64,000 bases of DNA, taken from positions 1-64,000 of the forward strand of contig JAKSKU010000004.1 of assembly GCA_024401565.1 (NCBI GenBank), in the 5' to 3' direction. The stretch's first letter is position 1. Each line of letters starts with the position of its first letter. Source of the stretch: Paludibacteraceae bacterium. GTDB taxonomy: Bacteria > Bacteroidota > Bacteroidia > Bacteroidales > Paludibacteraceae. The notes below the pieces were generated by a model. That model was not told the origin of the DNA. It made no database searches and saw nothing but the letters and a program-made list of their open reading frames with translations. A program made the position numbers and the translations under genes. Shown piece after piece: positions 43,001 through 51,900 of this stretch.

Positions 43001-44997
43001 GATTTCTTCTCTGTTGGATATCCAAACTTAAGCTCAGCTATATAGCCAAGTGTACTCAAATCGACGCCGATAATCGCCTTCAAACCTTTATATTCAGCAT
43101 CTGTCTTAGCAGACTTGATTGTCATCGGAATGACAGAACCAATGGCAGTAGCCACCTGAGCAGTTCCAGAAATCACGATTGAATCACCGACAGTCTCGTA
43201 AGCCAAACCTGCAAGTTCAACCTTACCAAGATCGAATGAGCCTACTGTCAAATTATCGATAGTCAAAACGACCTTATTATCAGAATAGTAGTCTGCAGTG
43301 ATAGCTTTCAACTCAGCCTCAGAAGCGACACCATTTACAATAGCATACAATGTGTCAGAATAAGATTCAGAATCAACAATTGTCGGAGGAGTGTAAATAC
43401 CGAACTCCAAAGTCTTCTCTCCATCAACGACTGTTCCTGAAGCTTTCTTGTTGTCGGCAGAGATTGTCAATTCCACACCAGAGCCAGACAACTTGATTCC
43501 AGTCTCAGTTGATTCGTATGCTACCTTCTCAATCACTACAGAGTTGATCTTCACTGTAGCCAAATTATTGTCGTAAAGATCGATAGAAAGAGTTTTGATT
43601 TCAGGAGCAGAAGCGTCGACAATCAAATAATCCTCGAAAGAAAGAGTATTGATGATCTTAGGAAGGACGTACTTTCCGTATTCCATTACTGTATTGCCGA
43701 CGGTGATGGTTCCGTATGCAGTGTCAGCACCAGCCACAAGATCAACGATTGTACCGTCCTCAGCAGTACCCTTGATCAACGTCAAATCTCCATCCTTAGT
43801 ATAAGCAACGCTATCTGCCTTGATAGCAGGAGTAGCGTCTACCATCTTAATATTTGCCTTTAGGTTGTCGTAAAGTTCAACAGTCAAAACCTTCTTGACT
43901 GGCTCCAAAACCTCTTCTGCCTTGACTACCAACCACTGGATAAACTCCATAGCTGAAACAAGCACTGGTTTATATACAGGAGCACTAGGAACGAACTGAA
44001 TCTCGTAAGTGTGGAAATTATCCGCGTCGACAGCAATATCATTACCTTTGACAGTGATTGTCAATACTCCAGTCTCCTCATTATAGGATGCCACTGAAGT
44101 TGCGCCTCTACCGTCTACATTATAAAACAACTTAGACGCATCATAATCACCCTCGACAGTCAACGTAAAGGCATCTTTATTGCCGTTAAGCAAATCTACG
44201 TCATCGTATGTAAGAGTTTGAAGCTTTGAATTATAGATAAAACGGATATCATCCACAATCAATTCATCACTTTCCGATCCTCCAGGAGTAGGATTAGTAG
44301 TCATATTCATCAAAAGATACCTTGTATCTTTCTCCATATCTACTTTTGCTGGAGTGTAATACTCGAATGCGATGGCATTGCGTTGCCAATCCTCACTTGG
44401 AGTAATAGCAGACTGGAGATATCCTACGACATAATCTTCTTTAGTATAATTATCGTTTGGAGCAGGATCAGCATAGTCGCAATCGCCATGGATAAATGCA
44501 TTCACATTTCCATTATAATCATCGCTATTGTTTTTAGTTGCCTTTCCTTTTTTATATTTAGAATAAAACTCAAGAGTATCTGGCAATCCTATAAACTCTA
44601 AGCTACCATTCTCTTTTAAACCTCTATTGGTCTTATTGTGATTCGATGGATCAGAAGGCGTTGAACTTCCCATCATAATATTTCCAGTGGTAAGATTACC
44701 ATTGGCACCAATGCCAAGTACAGCTTTCGACTCAATTTTCACTGCATTACCAGAACCTCGTCCGTCCGTTTGGGTTGTCTGTGTAAGAGCAGTCTTTTTT
44801 CCCGTATTAAGGATGAAATTACTACTAGCCAAAGATGCGTTATAAAAAGAATGCAAGCCACCACCAGGTTCATTAGCAGAAGTCCAATCCATCTCAAGAT
44901 TACCGTTTGGAATCTGGTAGACGCCCGCTGCGTAAGATGCAGAGCCACCAAGAAGAGCAGCTGTAAATAGAGATATTATAGATTTTAAATTCTTCAT
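40051..44997 (-). CDS. Giant T9SS-exported calycin-like repeat protein with N-terminal PCMD-like domain
   Basis: A 1648-residue surface protein. Signal peptide (1-23), a PCMD-like (putative carbohydrate-binding) jelly-roll domain (~24-345; VYQIPNGNLEMDW, LIVDDIRFIYN), then about ten ~100-150-residue units that recall the calycin-like beta-barrel domains of Bacteroidales. Each unit starts with a form of VVYNDSLVV, continues (D)YYDNGxATxxI, then (V)GDIxLxxVPY, a DSIRM/DSIxxSG strand and ends with a (V)xFGF strand. A Pro/Thr/Val-rich linker (~1175-1205) precedes units 8 and 9, which are almost identical. The last ~60 residues (TRIYTITGAYVGDNI, LPVGIYIQNGKKF, ending VRK) are a T9SS sorting domain. 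It is the third gene of a cluster with an outer-membrane barrel and a PCMD-like lipoprotein. Ligand unknown. Confidence 0.8.
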   Translation of the reverse strand: MKNLKSIISLFTAALLGGSASYAAGVYQIPNGNLEMDWTSANEPGGGLHSFYNASLASSNFILNTGKKTALTQTTQTDGRGSGNAVKIESKAVLGIGANGNLTTGNIMMGSSTPSDPSNHNKTNRGLKENGSLEFIGLPDTLEFYSKYKKGKATKNNSDDYNGNVNAFIHGDCDYADPAPNDNYTKEDYVVGYLQSAITPSEDWQRNAIAFEYYTPAKVDMEKDTRYLLMNMTTNPTPGGSESDELIVDDIRFIYNSKLQTLTYDDVDLLNGNKDAFTLTVEGDYDASKLFYNVDGRGATSVASYNEETGVLTITVKGNDIAVDADNFHTYEIQFVPSAPVYKPVLVSAMEFIQWLVVKAEEVLEPVKKVLTVELYDNLKANIKMVDATPAIKADSVAYTKDGDLTLIKGTAEDGTIVDLVAGADTAYGTITVGNTVMEYGKYVLPKIINTLSFEDYLIVDASAPEIKTLSIDLYDNNLATVKINSVVIEKVAYESTETGIKLSGSGVELTISADNKKASGTVVDGEKTLEFGIYTPPTIVDSESYSDTLYAIVNGVASEAELKAITADYYSDNKVVLTIDNLTVGSFDLGKVELAGLAYETVGDSIVISGTAQVATAIGSVIPMTIKSAKTDAEYKGLKAIIGVDLSTLGYIAELKFGYPTEKKSEVVEPEVILIKEASYNDIMKYGKMTSKETVVISYFSNGYATVVLPQNKMFIDSVAYERGADSIRFSATDIIVSGASSIDYSKLQMVFSDGRTFGFAPDTVATKVYNDIMLTYSGKKYGVEKSKSLSIAYLADNTATIDIKDFYRIIGEEKKMMGDFHIEGVDWIKSGDSINLSGDVLADVSVDGVIKNVPVKIYGSYVDADFANVVLKMTLDMSNTIIGETVEATFGLPIPVELVKSVVYNDSLVVKSNGEIVTSGREDLKVDFYDNGYATISLFDFAVDADIVVGDIIVDSVPYTVTDSIRMTATRNVTIAPKLGTIGAALGVLPVEVTLAITDLEYTTLDAEINLDLVEMGEKVNVIFGAVKEEIPEATVVMSATYNDVLNANGELKEAAAKVDYYSDKSVVVKVDNMTLTGLRYTLGDSLRASGNAVLAMAGKEANVNVGQFVSDRSLSKLYMNITAGTNMFRFGYDTIPVVPEIPDTTQPVVPDTTVTPVIPGGNGPKLLRTVVYTDDLVINISGDDMQPQTQDITVAYYDNGMATLSILNFIMGEGEDGMLVGDIVLDSVPYTESDSIRMQILKNIFITSKNPEALGNSLPEIPVEIKSATSSNNFDKLKAVIGIDLEDMYVTVNFGFSDKTNTGVVEENVGPKLLRTVVYTDDLVINISGDDMQLQTQDITVAYYDNGMATLSIMNFVMGEGEDGMLVGDIVLENVPYTESDSIRMQILRNIFITSKNPEALGNSLPEIPVEIKSATSSVNYDKLQAVIGIDLEDMYVTVKFGFSDKTNTGVVEENSSEETRPQMSCVTDNYVVSMDGQYYGVREGNTLLAISGDNLTLRLVDMTVDLGDGDIVIGDIEIVLPTRTSDMIYFEGEDTVKIKTDDVYEIGNQIEYARVKVTDGYSKIGLTKVFYDMEVELIDFGLTFIVNFGDSTTSAFNYPSLVNKVVDTRIYTITGAYVGDNIMDRNMLPVGIYIQNGKKFIVRK
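40620..41500 (-). repeat. Two near-identical 441-bp tandem repeats inside the calycin-repeat gene
   Basis: The block at ~40630-41060 recurs at ~41070-41500 with an offset of 441 bases (147 codons). Most differences are synonymous third-position changes, so the duplication is recent or is homogenised by conversion. Confidence 0.85.
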
Positions 44998-45007
44998 AAC
45001 AATACAT

Positions 45008-45928
45008 TTAGATACCTACAAATAGACCCAAAGAAAAGAAAATTGGGTACATCTTAAAAGTGATTGTTTCAAAATTATCAGGGAAAACGCTTCCAAAACC
45101 TAAGTCAAGATTTCCAAACACTCCGAAATACTTGGTGATTTTGAAGTCAGCTGCGACCTCTGCCCCTAGCCCACTTTTCTTTACATCTCCTGAAAAATCA
45201 TAAGTTGCTGTAGAACCGTCGCTGAAGACAATCTTCTGACCTGTCGGATTTCCTTCACGCAAATATCCATCGTAGACCTCACCCTTAAACTCTTTGTTAA
45301 GATTTATCTGTACGTATGGTCCGACGCGGAAATCAAGACGTGGTGTGACTCTTGCCATAAACTCAAGCGGCATCTTCACAGAAATCAGTCTTGCCTCTGT
45401 CTTATCCACACCTGTGAAATAACCACTGATGTAGTCGCCACCCTGCTCGATACTCATCTTGTAATTCTTCACCACAGCCTCAGCATTCATACCCTCAACG
45501 GCAAGACGCTCTCCTAAATAAACACCGAATCGCTGTTTCTCGCCAAACATCTTATAGCCATAGATCTCCTGCATGAATGCACCGTTAGGGCTGAACGATT
45601 TCATCTCACGAATCTCAGCAGGAAGCGGCATTGGAGAGATTCCTCCGATTGTGAAACCAGCTCTGTAGCCATAACCGAATCCTTTTAAAGTAGTTGTGAA
45701 ATCCTCGAATGTAGGCTTCACTCTCACTTTTATAACAGAGGTGTCGGCGTCCACGTCAATGAATTCAACGTTTTGTGTCTTTTCCTCCACCACTCTCTCC
45801 TCAATTACTTGAACGGCAGCCACATCAATCGAGTCTGATGCTTTGTGACGACGAGCAGATGCCGAAAATGTGGAGATAAAAAGCATCGCCACAAGTGATA
45901 TGATATAGTAATTATTCTTCATCTTCAT
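45008..45928 (-). CDS. Outer-membrane beta-barrel protein of the PCMD/calycin cluster
   Basis: A 306-residue exported protein. Signal peptide (~1-25, FSASARRHK), a periplasmic charged linker (~30-75: VVEEKTQNVEFIDVDADTS) and a predicted outer-membrane beta-barrel (~85-306) with alternating strands (GYGYRAGFTIGGI, RFGVYLGERLAV, RLDFRVGPYVQINL, LGAEVAADFKI) and a final strand FSLGLFVGI. No enzymatic motif. Its start overlaps the 3' end of the lipoprotein gene by 17 bases, and its stop is 10 bases before the calycin-repeat gene, so the three are surely one operon. It may be the membrane anchor or export partner of the repeat protein, by analogy with PorP-type partners; this is inference. Confidence 0.8.
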   Translation of the reverse strand: MKMKNNYYIISLVAMLFISTFSASARRHKASDSIDVAAVQVIEERVVEEKTQNVEFIDVDADTSVIKVRVKPTFEDFTTTLKGFGYGYRAGFTIGGISPMPLPAEIREMKSFSPNGAFMQEIYGYKMFGEKQRFGVYLGERLAVEGMNAEAVVKNYKMSIEQGGDYISGYFTGVDKTEARLISVKMPLEFMARVTPRLDFRVGPYVQINLNKEFKGEVYDGYLREGNPTGQKIVFSDGSTATYDFSGDVKKSGLGAEVAADFKITKYFGVFGNLDLGFGSVFPDNFETITFKMYPIFFSLGLFVGI

Positions 45929-47087
45929 TACAAATTAATCGTACTTCATCAACAGTAAATGTGCTTCCTTCTGCTCCAGAGAATTCAGCACCCTCAAAAC
46001 TAGATGTGAACACAACAGCAAAGTTGTAGCCTCTGTTTGCCAAACGTTCCTCATCAATCTCCTCTAGCATCTCAAAAGGCATATTGATCTCAGTCCATTT
46101 GTCTGCAGAAATGGATTGAGCCACCTCCTTTGTCATAAACGCGCGAGCCACAATATTGGGATTTGTTTTTGCATCGTCACCATGCAGCACAACAGGGTTG
46201 CCTTTAGAATCAGTGTTCTTATAAAGCACCGCATACATGTCTGGATAATCTACCATACCAGGCACGTCAACCAACGTCTTATTCTCCAAACGTCTATATT
46301 TTTCTCCTGGCTTATATTTGGCCATACACTTGATCCTCATCGGACGAAGCTGGAACGGACGTCCAAACAATGTGGCAGCCATCGCATCCTTCAACGCCTG
46401 GCTCACATCAAACGATCCAACAAACAAGTTTCCTGCCGCGATAGGCATGCCAGCCATCTCTCCAAACTTTCCAGTTGTGCGGGTAACTAAAGAGACCGCA
46501 TGACCTTCATATCCATTCTCCTCTACAATTGTAGGGTATTCATTAGGCATGGCAGACGATTTACTAAGTCTGAATCCAGGATTACCGGATGCCCAATAGT
46601 TAGCGTCATCATCATTGAGCCAAATATTGAATTTTCCACCATCATCCAGACGATGATCCTCAAAATTAAGCTCTATAATTTTCTTTTCTCGAGTGTATGA
46701 GTCATCAGGCACAAAGAAAGATATTGTATATAGACGGTTCCACTTTCCATCTTCACTTATAGTCTGAATCTTAATCAGATCCGACATATACTCCGACACA
46801 TTATTGCGAGTGGCACCTTCTGTAAGCACATATTCAATGTTCATCAACGACAAATCCGCACTTGAGCGAACCTCAAACTTGATTTCATTATCAGCTGGAG
46901 GCACAATCTTTATTGAGTCGGAAAGACGATAAAACACAGATTTTGGATCAGGGTGATGGATTATGACCTTTTCTATATCACATTCAGAATTAGGAAGCTC
47001 ATCTTGAATACAAGAAGACGCACCTAATGCTAATAGGCTAAGCGCTGGTATCAAACGCCAAAATTGTTTATTTGTAGTTTTTGCCAT
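45912..47087 (-). CDS. PCMD-like lipoprotein
   Basis: A 391-residue surface or periplasmic lipoprotein. The N-terminus has a lipobox (SLLALGASSC, Cys ~26). Residues ~35-130 form an Ig/BACON-like strand-rich domain (IKIVPPADNEIKFEV), followed by a jelly-roll region (~135-390: FNIWLNDDDANYWASGNPGF, AAGNLFVGSFDVSQAL, STFTVDEVRLICNEDEE) that looks like the PCMD family described as putative carbohydrate metabolism domains. No catalytic residues are evident; binding of a surface glycan is the likely role. It is first in the operon with the barrel protein and the calycin-repeat protein. The C-terminal EE overlaps the next start, indicating translational coupling. Confidence 0.8.
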   Translation of the reverse strand: MAKTTNKQFWRLIPALSLLALGASSCIQDELPNSECDIEKVIIHHPDPKSVFYRLSDSIKIVPPADNEIKFEVRSSADLSLMNIEYVLTEGATRNNVSEYMSDLIKIQTISEDGKWNRLYTISFFVPDDSYTREKKIIELNFEDHRLDDGGKFNIWLNDDDANYWASGNPGFRLSKSSAMPNEYPTIVEENGYEGHAVSLVTRTTGKFGEMAGMPIAAGNLFVGSFDVSQALKDAMAATLFGRPFQLRPMRIKCMAKYKPGEKYRRLENKTLVDVPGMVDYPDMYAVLYKNTDSKGNPVVLHGDDAKTNPNIVARAFMTKEVAQSISADKWTEINMPFEMLEEIDEERLANRGYNFAVVFTSSFEGAEFSGAEGSTFTVDEVRLICNEDEE

Positions 47088-47111
47088 ATTCTATTAAATT
47101 TCATATAATAG

Positions 47112-47119
47112 CAAAATTA
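47112..47119 (-). promoter_or_regulatory. Promoter -7 box of the PCMD/barrel/calycin operon
   Basis: TAATTTTG on the minus strand, 25 bases before the lipoprotein start; -33 spacing is poor (TTG 24 bases upstream). Confidence 0.5.
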
Positions 47120-47224
47120 GTCATTTTGCCAATAATGCCGAAACAAAAATTCCATTTTCGACCTTACTATCGATAATTAAAAGTCATTTCTCAACGAATC
47201 ACATTGAATTCACAATACCAAATA

Positions 47225-47260
47225 CTCATTGGGACAATTGGCTAATATATAATCTCCATA
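47225..47260 (-). repeat. MITE-like element remnant (one end)
   Basis: ACTCATTGGGACAATTGGC followed by TAATATATAATCTCCAT resembles the CCTCATTTTGGACAAC...ATATAATCTCCAT end of the full copies. Confidence 0.5.
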
Positions 47261-47431
47261 TTTTTATATTCTTTGTTGGTTTTGTTGATAATTTTATATT
47301 CGGCCACTAGTTTATAATTACCGAAAAATAATTAATTTTGCCAATGATATTTAAATCCGTATGAGCGTTTACTCGTTTAGTCCAAATCAATGATAGTAAA
47401 TCACTAAGCACGAGTAAGATTCCGGCGTTTG

Positions 47432-47439
47432 TATATTTG
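47432..47439 (+). promoter_or_regulatory. Promoter -7 box of paralogue C
   Basis: TATATTTG, a perfect TAnnTTTG 48 bases before the ATG. Confidence 0.5.
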
Positions 47440-47486
47440 TTATTTGTGTATTATATCCTTACGGAATCGAGGAAAGTAAAAAAACA

Positions 47487-48701
47487 ATGAAAAGACTATT
47501 TTTAGTCCTAGCGTCGATGGCGTCTATTGCATCGACACTTGCGCAAGATGTTATCGTAAAGCGCGATGGTGAAGAAATCCAATGTAAGATATTGGAAGTC
47601 AGCACAAACAAAGTCAAGTACAAGCAGTGGAAAAACCAGAGTGGACCTACATTCGTAGAGAAAAAGAGCGACGTCCTTATGCTTAAGTATGAGAATGGCC
47701 AGAAAGAGGTGATGAATTTCACTGCGCCAGTAGGTGCTTCTCAAATTGAAGAGACTGTGGCTGAGGCACCAGTTGATTCTATTGCATTGGCAGACACAAT
47801 GCCTATCTCAAAAAATTATTTGGAGTATGTAAGAAAAGAGGAGTCAGGTCTTTTAATGTGGGGACGTAGCATCTCAAAAGAAAAAGCTCACGAGATTTTG
47901 GGTAAGGATTGGACAGACTTCACACGTGCTCACAAAAAAGAGCGTACTGGCAGAGCTATGATCTTCACAGGTGGTGCTTTGATTGTTGGCGGAGGTGTGT
48001 TCACAGCATTGCATATCAAGGCTAACAATGATTACAACGACAAAAAGGCAGCTTACGAGAATCATGTGGCTGAGGCTGAAGCTGGATACTTGGCTAAAAT
48101 AGATGGTATGTATAAGAATTCTAACGATGCAGAAACAAAGAGAGTTCTTGCAGAAAATAATCGTAATGAGGCAAAGACAGCTTATGACAAAGCTAAACAA
48201 AAACATGACGAGAATGAGAAGCTTTTCAAGCTCGGAGATCTAGCTCCAAATGTGATGAAAACTTTTAGAGAGGCTTTGGATTCGGCTTCAGTCGTATTGT
48301 CGGCTGCTGAAAATAGTTTAAGCCAGGCAGAGACAGAAGCTACTGAGTCATTAAATTTGTACAATAATTATATCGCAAACGGTACAGCCAACTATAACGC
48401 TGAGTTCTACAAATCTTCGTTCTTGTCTGATATGAACAAGGCTAAAGATTTCAAGAATGCCACTTTGTATCCTATGATCGGCTGCTACGCTTCCGGTGCC
48501 GCTTTGCTTGTTTGGGGTATCATCAAAGAGAAAAGAGCTCACAAGACAATCAACAGCATCGTCAACAGCCAGAATGCAACTCCTGAGGATGAGATAGATC
48601 CAGCAACTGAAATCCAGCAGCTTGAGAGCAGACTAAAGAAGAAGCCTGTTTTCGATCTTGCTCAAAAAGAAAACGGTCTTGCATTTGTGCTTAATTTCTA
48701 A
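47487..48701 (+). CDS. Secreted/membrane coiled-coil protein of unknown function, paralogue C (full length)
   Basis: A 404-residue intact member of the family also seen at 37004 and 38110. Signal peptide (~1-19, STLAQD); N-terminal domain (~20-80: VIVKRDGEEIQCKILEV, VKYKQWKNQSGPTF, LMLKYENGQKEV); a SKEKAHEILGKDWTDF block; hydrophobic segment 1 (~153-172); a ~130-residue coiled coil (YNDKKAAYENHVAEAEAG ... SLSQAETEATESLN); hydrophobic segment 2 (~328-348, CYASGAALLVWGI); and a tail ending PVFDLAQKENGLAFVLNF. The layout suggests two membrane helices joined by a long helical hairpin, with the N-terminal domain outside the cytoplasm. Function unknown. A terminator follows after a MITE-like remnant. 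Confidence 0.8.
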   Translation: MKRLFLVLASMASIASTLAQDVIVKRDGEEIQCKILEVSTNKVKYKQWKNQSGPTFVEKKSDVLMLKYENGQKEVMNFTAPVGASQIEETVAEAPVDSIALADTMPISKNYLEYVRKEESGLLMWGRSISKEKAHEILGKDWTDFTRAHKKERTGRAMIFTGGALIVGGGVFTALHIKANNDYNDKKAAYENHVAEAEAGYLAKIDGMYKNSNDAETKRVLAENNRNEAKTAYDKAKQKHDENEKLFKLGDLAPNVMKTFREALDSASVVLSAAENSLSQAETEATESLNLYNNYIANGTANYNAEFYKSSFLSDMNKAKDFKNATLYPMIGCYASGAALLVWGIIKEKRAHKTINSIVNSQNATPEDEIDPATEIQQLESRLKKKPVFDLAQKENGLAFVLNF

Positions 48702-48705
48702 AAGG

Positions 48706-48734
48706 ATGCTTATATAAGCAGTTGTCCCAAATGG
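48706..48734 (+). repeat. MITE-like element remnant (one end)
   Basis: ATGCTTATATAAGCAGTTGT followed by CCCAAATG resembles the ATTATATAGCAGTTGTCCAAAATG end. It begins 5 bases after the stop of paralogue C. Confidence 0.5.
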
Positions 48735-48744
48735 CACAAAATAG

Positions 48745-48778
48745 AAGCGGGAAAATCACATGATTCTCCCGCTTTTTT
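48745..48778 (+). terminator. Terminator of paralogue C
   Basis: AGCGGGAAAATCA pairs with TGATTCTCCCGCT (one bulge) and is followed by six T. Confidence 0.8.
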
Positions 48779-48831
48779 AATACAGAAAACAGAAACCTCA
48801 TAAAGAATGATGAACAGAATCTTACAACAAA

Positions 48832-48864
48832 TAAAAAGACAGAGAAGTCACCCTCTCTGCCTTT
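48832..48864 (-). terminator. Terminator of the CotH/lamin-tail gene
   Basis: Minus strand AAAGGCAGAGA pairs with TCTCTGTCTTT (one G-U) around GGGTGACT, then TTTATTTG. Confidence 0.7.
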
Positions 48865-48900
48865 CAAACTAAAAATAAAATGATATGATGAAAACTTTTA

Positions 48901-51900
48901 TTACTTCTTGATTATCTTCACAATACGATCTCCAATCTTTAGCAAGTAAACACCTTTTTGATAGTCTCCGCCAAACATCATGCCCTCATAAGCAACACCT
49001 GTTTCAACAACCTGACCTAACATATCAGAGACTGTATATTCACCTTCTGCGTTGATTGTCCACTCTGAAGACGTTGGATTTGGATAAACCAATTCGTCTG
49101 CCAAAACATCATCCACATCGGCCAATTCTTTAGAGCATACAAGTGTGCCGTTTGAGACGTTTGGAGTGGCGATCTGCTTGCCGACAGTGTTGTTGCTACA
49201 AGCGTCAAACACCGTCATTTCAGAAGAGCCGTCGTTCTTTCTTCCGTAAGAAGCATTCTGATCATGCAACTGATACAAGATCTCATCAATCAGCTCCTCT
49301 TTGCCCAAATAAGGAAGAATCAACTGGATTCTCTGTGCCACTTCAGCACTTAATTTGAATCCCATGTGCAATGGTCCGCTGGCCTCCGACTTGTCTGCCC
49401 AGATCATCACTCTGCCCTTTGCCGGAACAACTGTAGTGGAATAATCGTAAGGTATAGCAGTCGAAATATTAGCAGTCTGGTTCTTTATAATCATACCTGC
49501 CAAATCAACATCATGATCCTCTGCATTGTAGATCTCAATCCAGTCTGGCTTTGCTCCGTACTCATCCTCTGTCCTGTTATTTGAGGCACAAACTTCGTTG
49601 AGATACAACTTTGGAAGTTTGAAGTCAGAATCAAGACCCAAATTCACCTCAATATCCATACCGGATGAAGGAACGTTGTCTAAATAAGACGATTCTGCTC
49701 CATTCTTTGTCTCACCGTTGATTTTCCAAGACTGAATCTTATATCCCGCTGGGACACGCAATTCTACCTTTACTCTTTCTCCTACAAATAGATCACGGCT
49801 ATAGTCGGTAGTGCTTGCTATCTTGTTCACCAAGAAACAATACTCTGGTGCGTTACCGTTGAAATTCACACGAACCTTCACACTCGCTTTTGTAGACTGC
49901 ACTCCATAGTGCGCCACCAATTGTCTTTCTACTATAGCTGGACGCTGCAAAGCGAAATTCAACATATTCTGAATTGCAGCATCGTAATTCTGCTGTGTAT
50001 CACTACCAATATTCTTTCCTGCCGCAATAGTAGCACACTCCTCTTCTTTAACAAGAGCAGCCATCGAATCACATACTGTTTTTAGACGATTATCAGTAAA
50101 TCTTGTCTCAAGCAAGTATGTGTATCTATCCAAGAAATGGTACTTGAAATCCTCATTCTGCATACATCCCTTAAACAGAGTACAATACTTTGCGTCAGCA
50201 TATCCAGGCATATTCATTCCTCCAAAGCCACCAAAGCCGCCCATGCCGCCGCCAAAGCCACCCATGCCGCCGAAGTCACCCATGCCGCCGCCAAAGCCGC
50301 CAGGGCCACCCATACCGCCAGGATTACCTGTGTTGTCGGCCACACTTCCGTTGATACAGTAATTCAACATGTTGTTTGAGGCAGAAGAAGACGTTGACAA
50401 GCCAAAATCCATATCAAATAGAATCCAACGGAACTTTCCTCCGTCTTTCTTTCTCCAAACTTTAATATTGTTGTTCACCCAATCCGTATTTGCCATAAAC
50501 TGCTGGATAATCTGATAGTCAATATACTCGTCGATATCCATCATCTGCGACAATTTTTCATAGAAATCCGCGTCGCCATTGTTGTTTGCCGCGAAATTCT
50601 CCATCTTATAGTAAGCTTCATCTGTGCCGATTTCAGCCACATACTTGCCGACATCCTTATTCACACGAAGATACTCGATCTCATCTTCGTCGTACCCATA
50701 GTTGGAATAGATATAATCCTCGTCAGTACGCTCACGAAGTCCCATCAAACCTTTATACTCTCCATTCAGGAAATAACCTACTGGCTGATATGCCTGATAG
50801 TCAATATTCAATCCCCTTGCCAGAGTCTGCATATATCCATCTCTCCAACGAGAATTAAGATAGAATCCGTTACCTCCATTACGAAGGGCCAAAGCTTTAT
50901 ATTTTGTGTAGGATCTGTCTGCAAAAAATTTTGTGTACTGGAATTTATTGTTTCCCGTACGCTTGTTAGCCTTAATCTTAAAGCTCTTCACATTGTGCTG
51001 ACGAGAGCAATTACCAAATACACCAACCTCAACCTCCTGATTGTCAACCACCTTTCCATCGATAATATACTCAAAATTCGCAGGACGCAACCAGCTTTGA
51101 TAATAGTTGGCATTTTGAGCCTGATCACTTGAGCAAGTAGCCTGAGCTCCATTCGTACCCCTCACACAAATGCCCACTTTGTCGTCATAAAAATGTTCTC
51201 TGTCGGAACAGATAGACACAATTGGCAATCTGGAATTTCCACATGATGAATAAATGTCATCTGTGAAAAGATATGATCCAGTCACGACGTTGCTATAAAG
51301 AGCACCATCTTTATATGCTCTTGCACGTACAATCGTCGTCTTGTTGATCTGAATTGGAGAGTCGTAGACGGTGCCTCTCTCCTCCGTAGGAATACTTCCA
51401 TCCAATGTGTAATAGATTTTTGCTCCATCAGTAGCACATTGAAGCTGGACAGTGGCATTTCCTCCGGCATATACCACTCCAGGATTAGTTCCTGAGAATT
51501 TAGGCGACGCCACCCTACTTTCAATTTTGGACGCAGCCTTGTTTTCCACACCTGGAGACGGTATCATATATCCGCCGTCGCCATAGGAAATATGTGGATA
51601 CTGCTTAGGATACTCTATTGAAATAGTTTGTGATCCATTGGTCAGGATCAGCTTTCCCTCATCAGACGTAAGTTTCTGTGAGACAGTTCCCGCAAACAGC
51701 TGGTTTACATTGCCAGCAGTGTTGCTACTTGTTTCAGCGACATCATCCTTAGCGAAGAAAAGCAAGTTGTAACCCTTCTTAATGATATGCGACTGATTGA
51801 GACGCAACGACCACTCCGTCTTGCCCTCTTTTTCATTAGTTACCGTCCATCCGTTTAGATCGATTTGGTCGCCGTCGTTATATATTTCGACGTATCCATT

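Larger units (their letters stand above)
47088..47486. other. Divergent intergenic region upstream of the PCMD operon and paralogue C
   Basis: 399 AT-rich bases holding a minus-strand -7 box (47112-47119), a MITE-like end remnant (47225-47260) and a plus-strand -7 box (47432-47439). Nothing else recognisable. Confidence 0.65.

Noticed and set aside
47225..48734. Composite transposon carrying paralogue C between two MITE-like ends
   Set aside because: The two remnants have their inner sides facing away from the gene and are short, so they do not look like ends of one unit enclosing it.
50120..50379. Plus-strand Pro-rich and Ala/His-rich frames
   Set aside because: They are antisense readings of the Gly/Met/Phe repeat in the CotH gene and have no independent start context.
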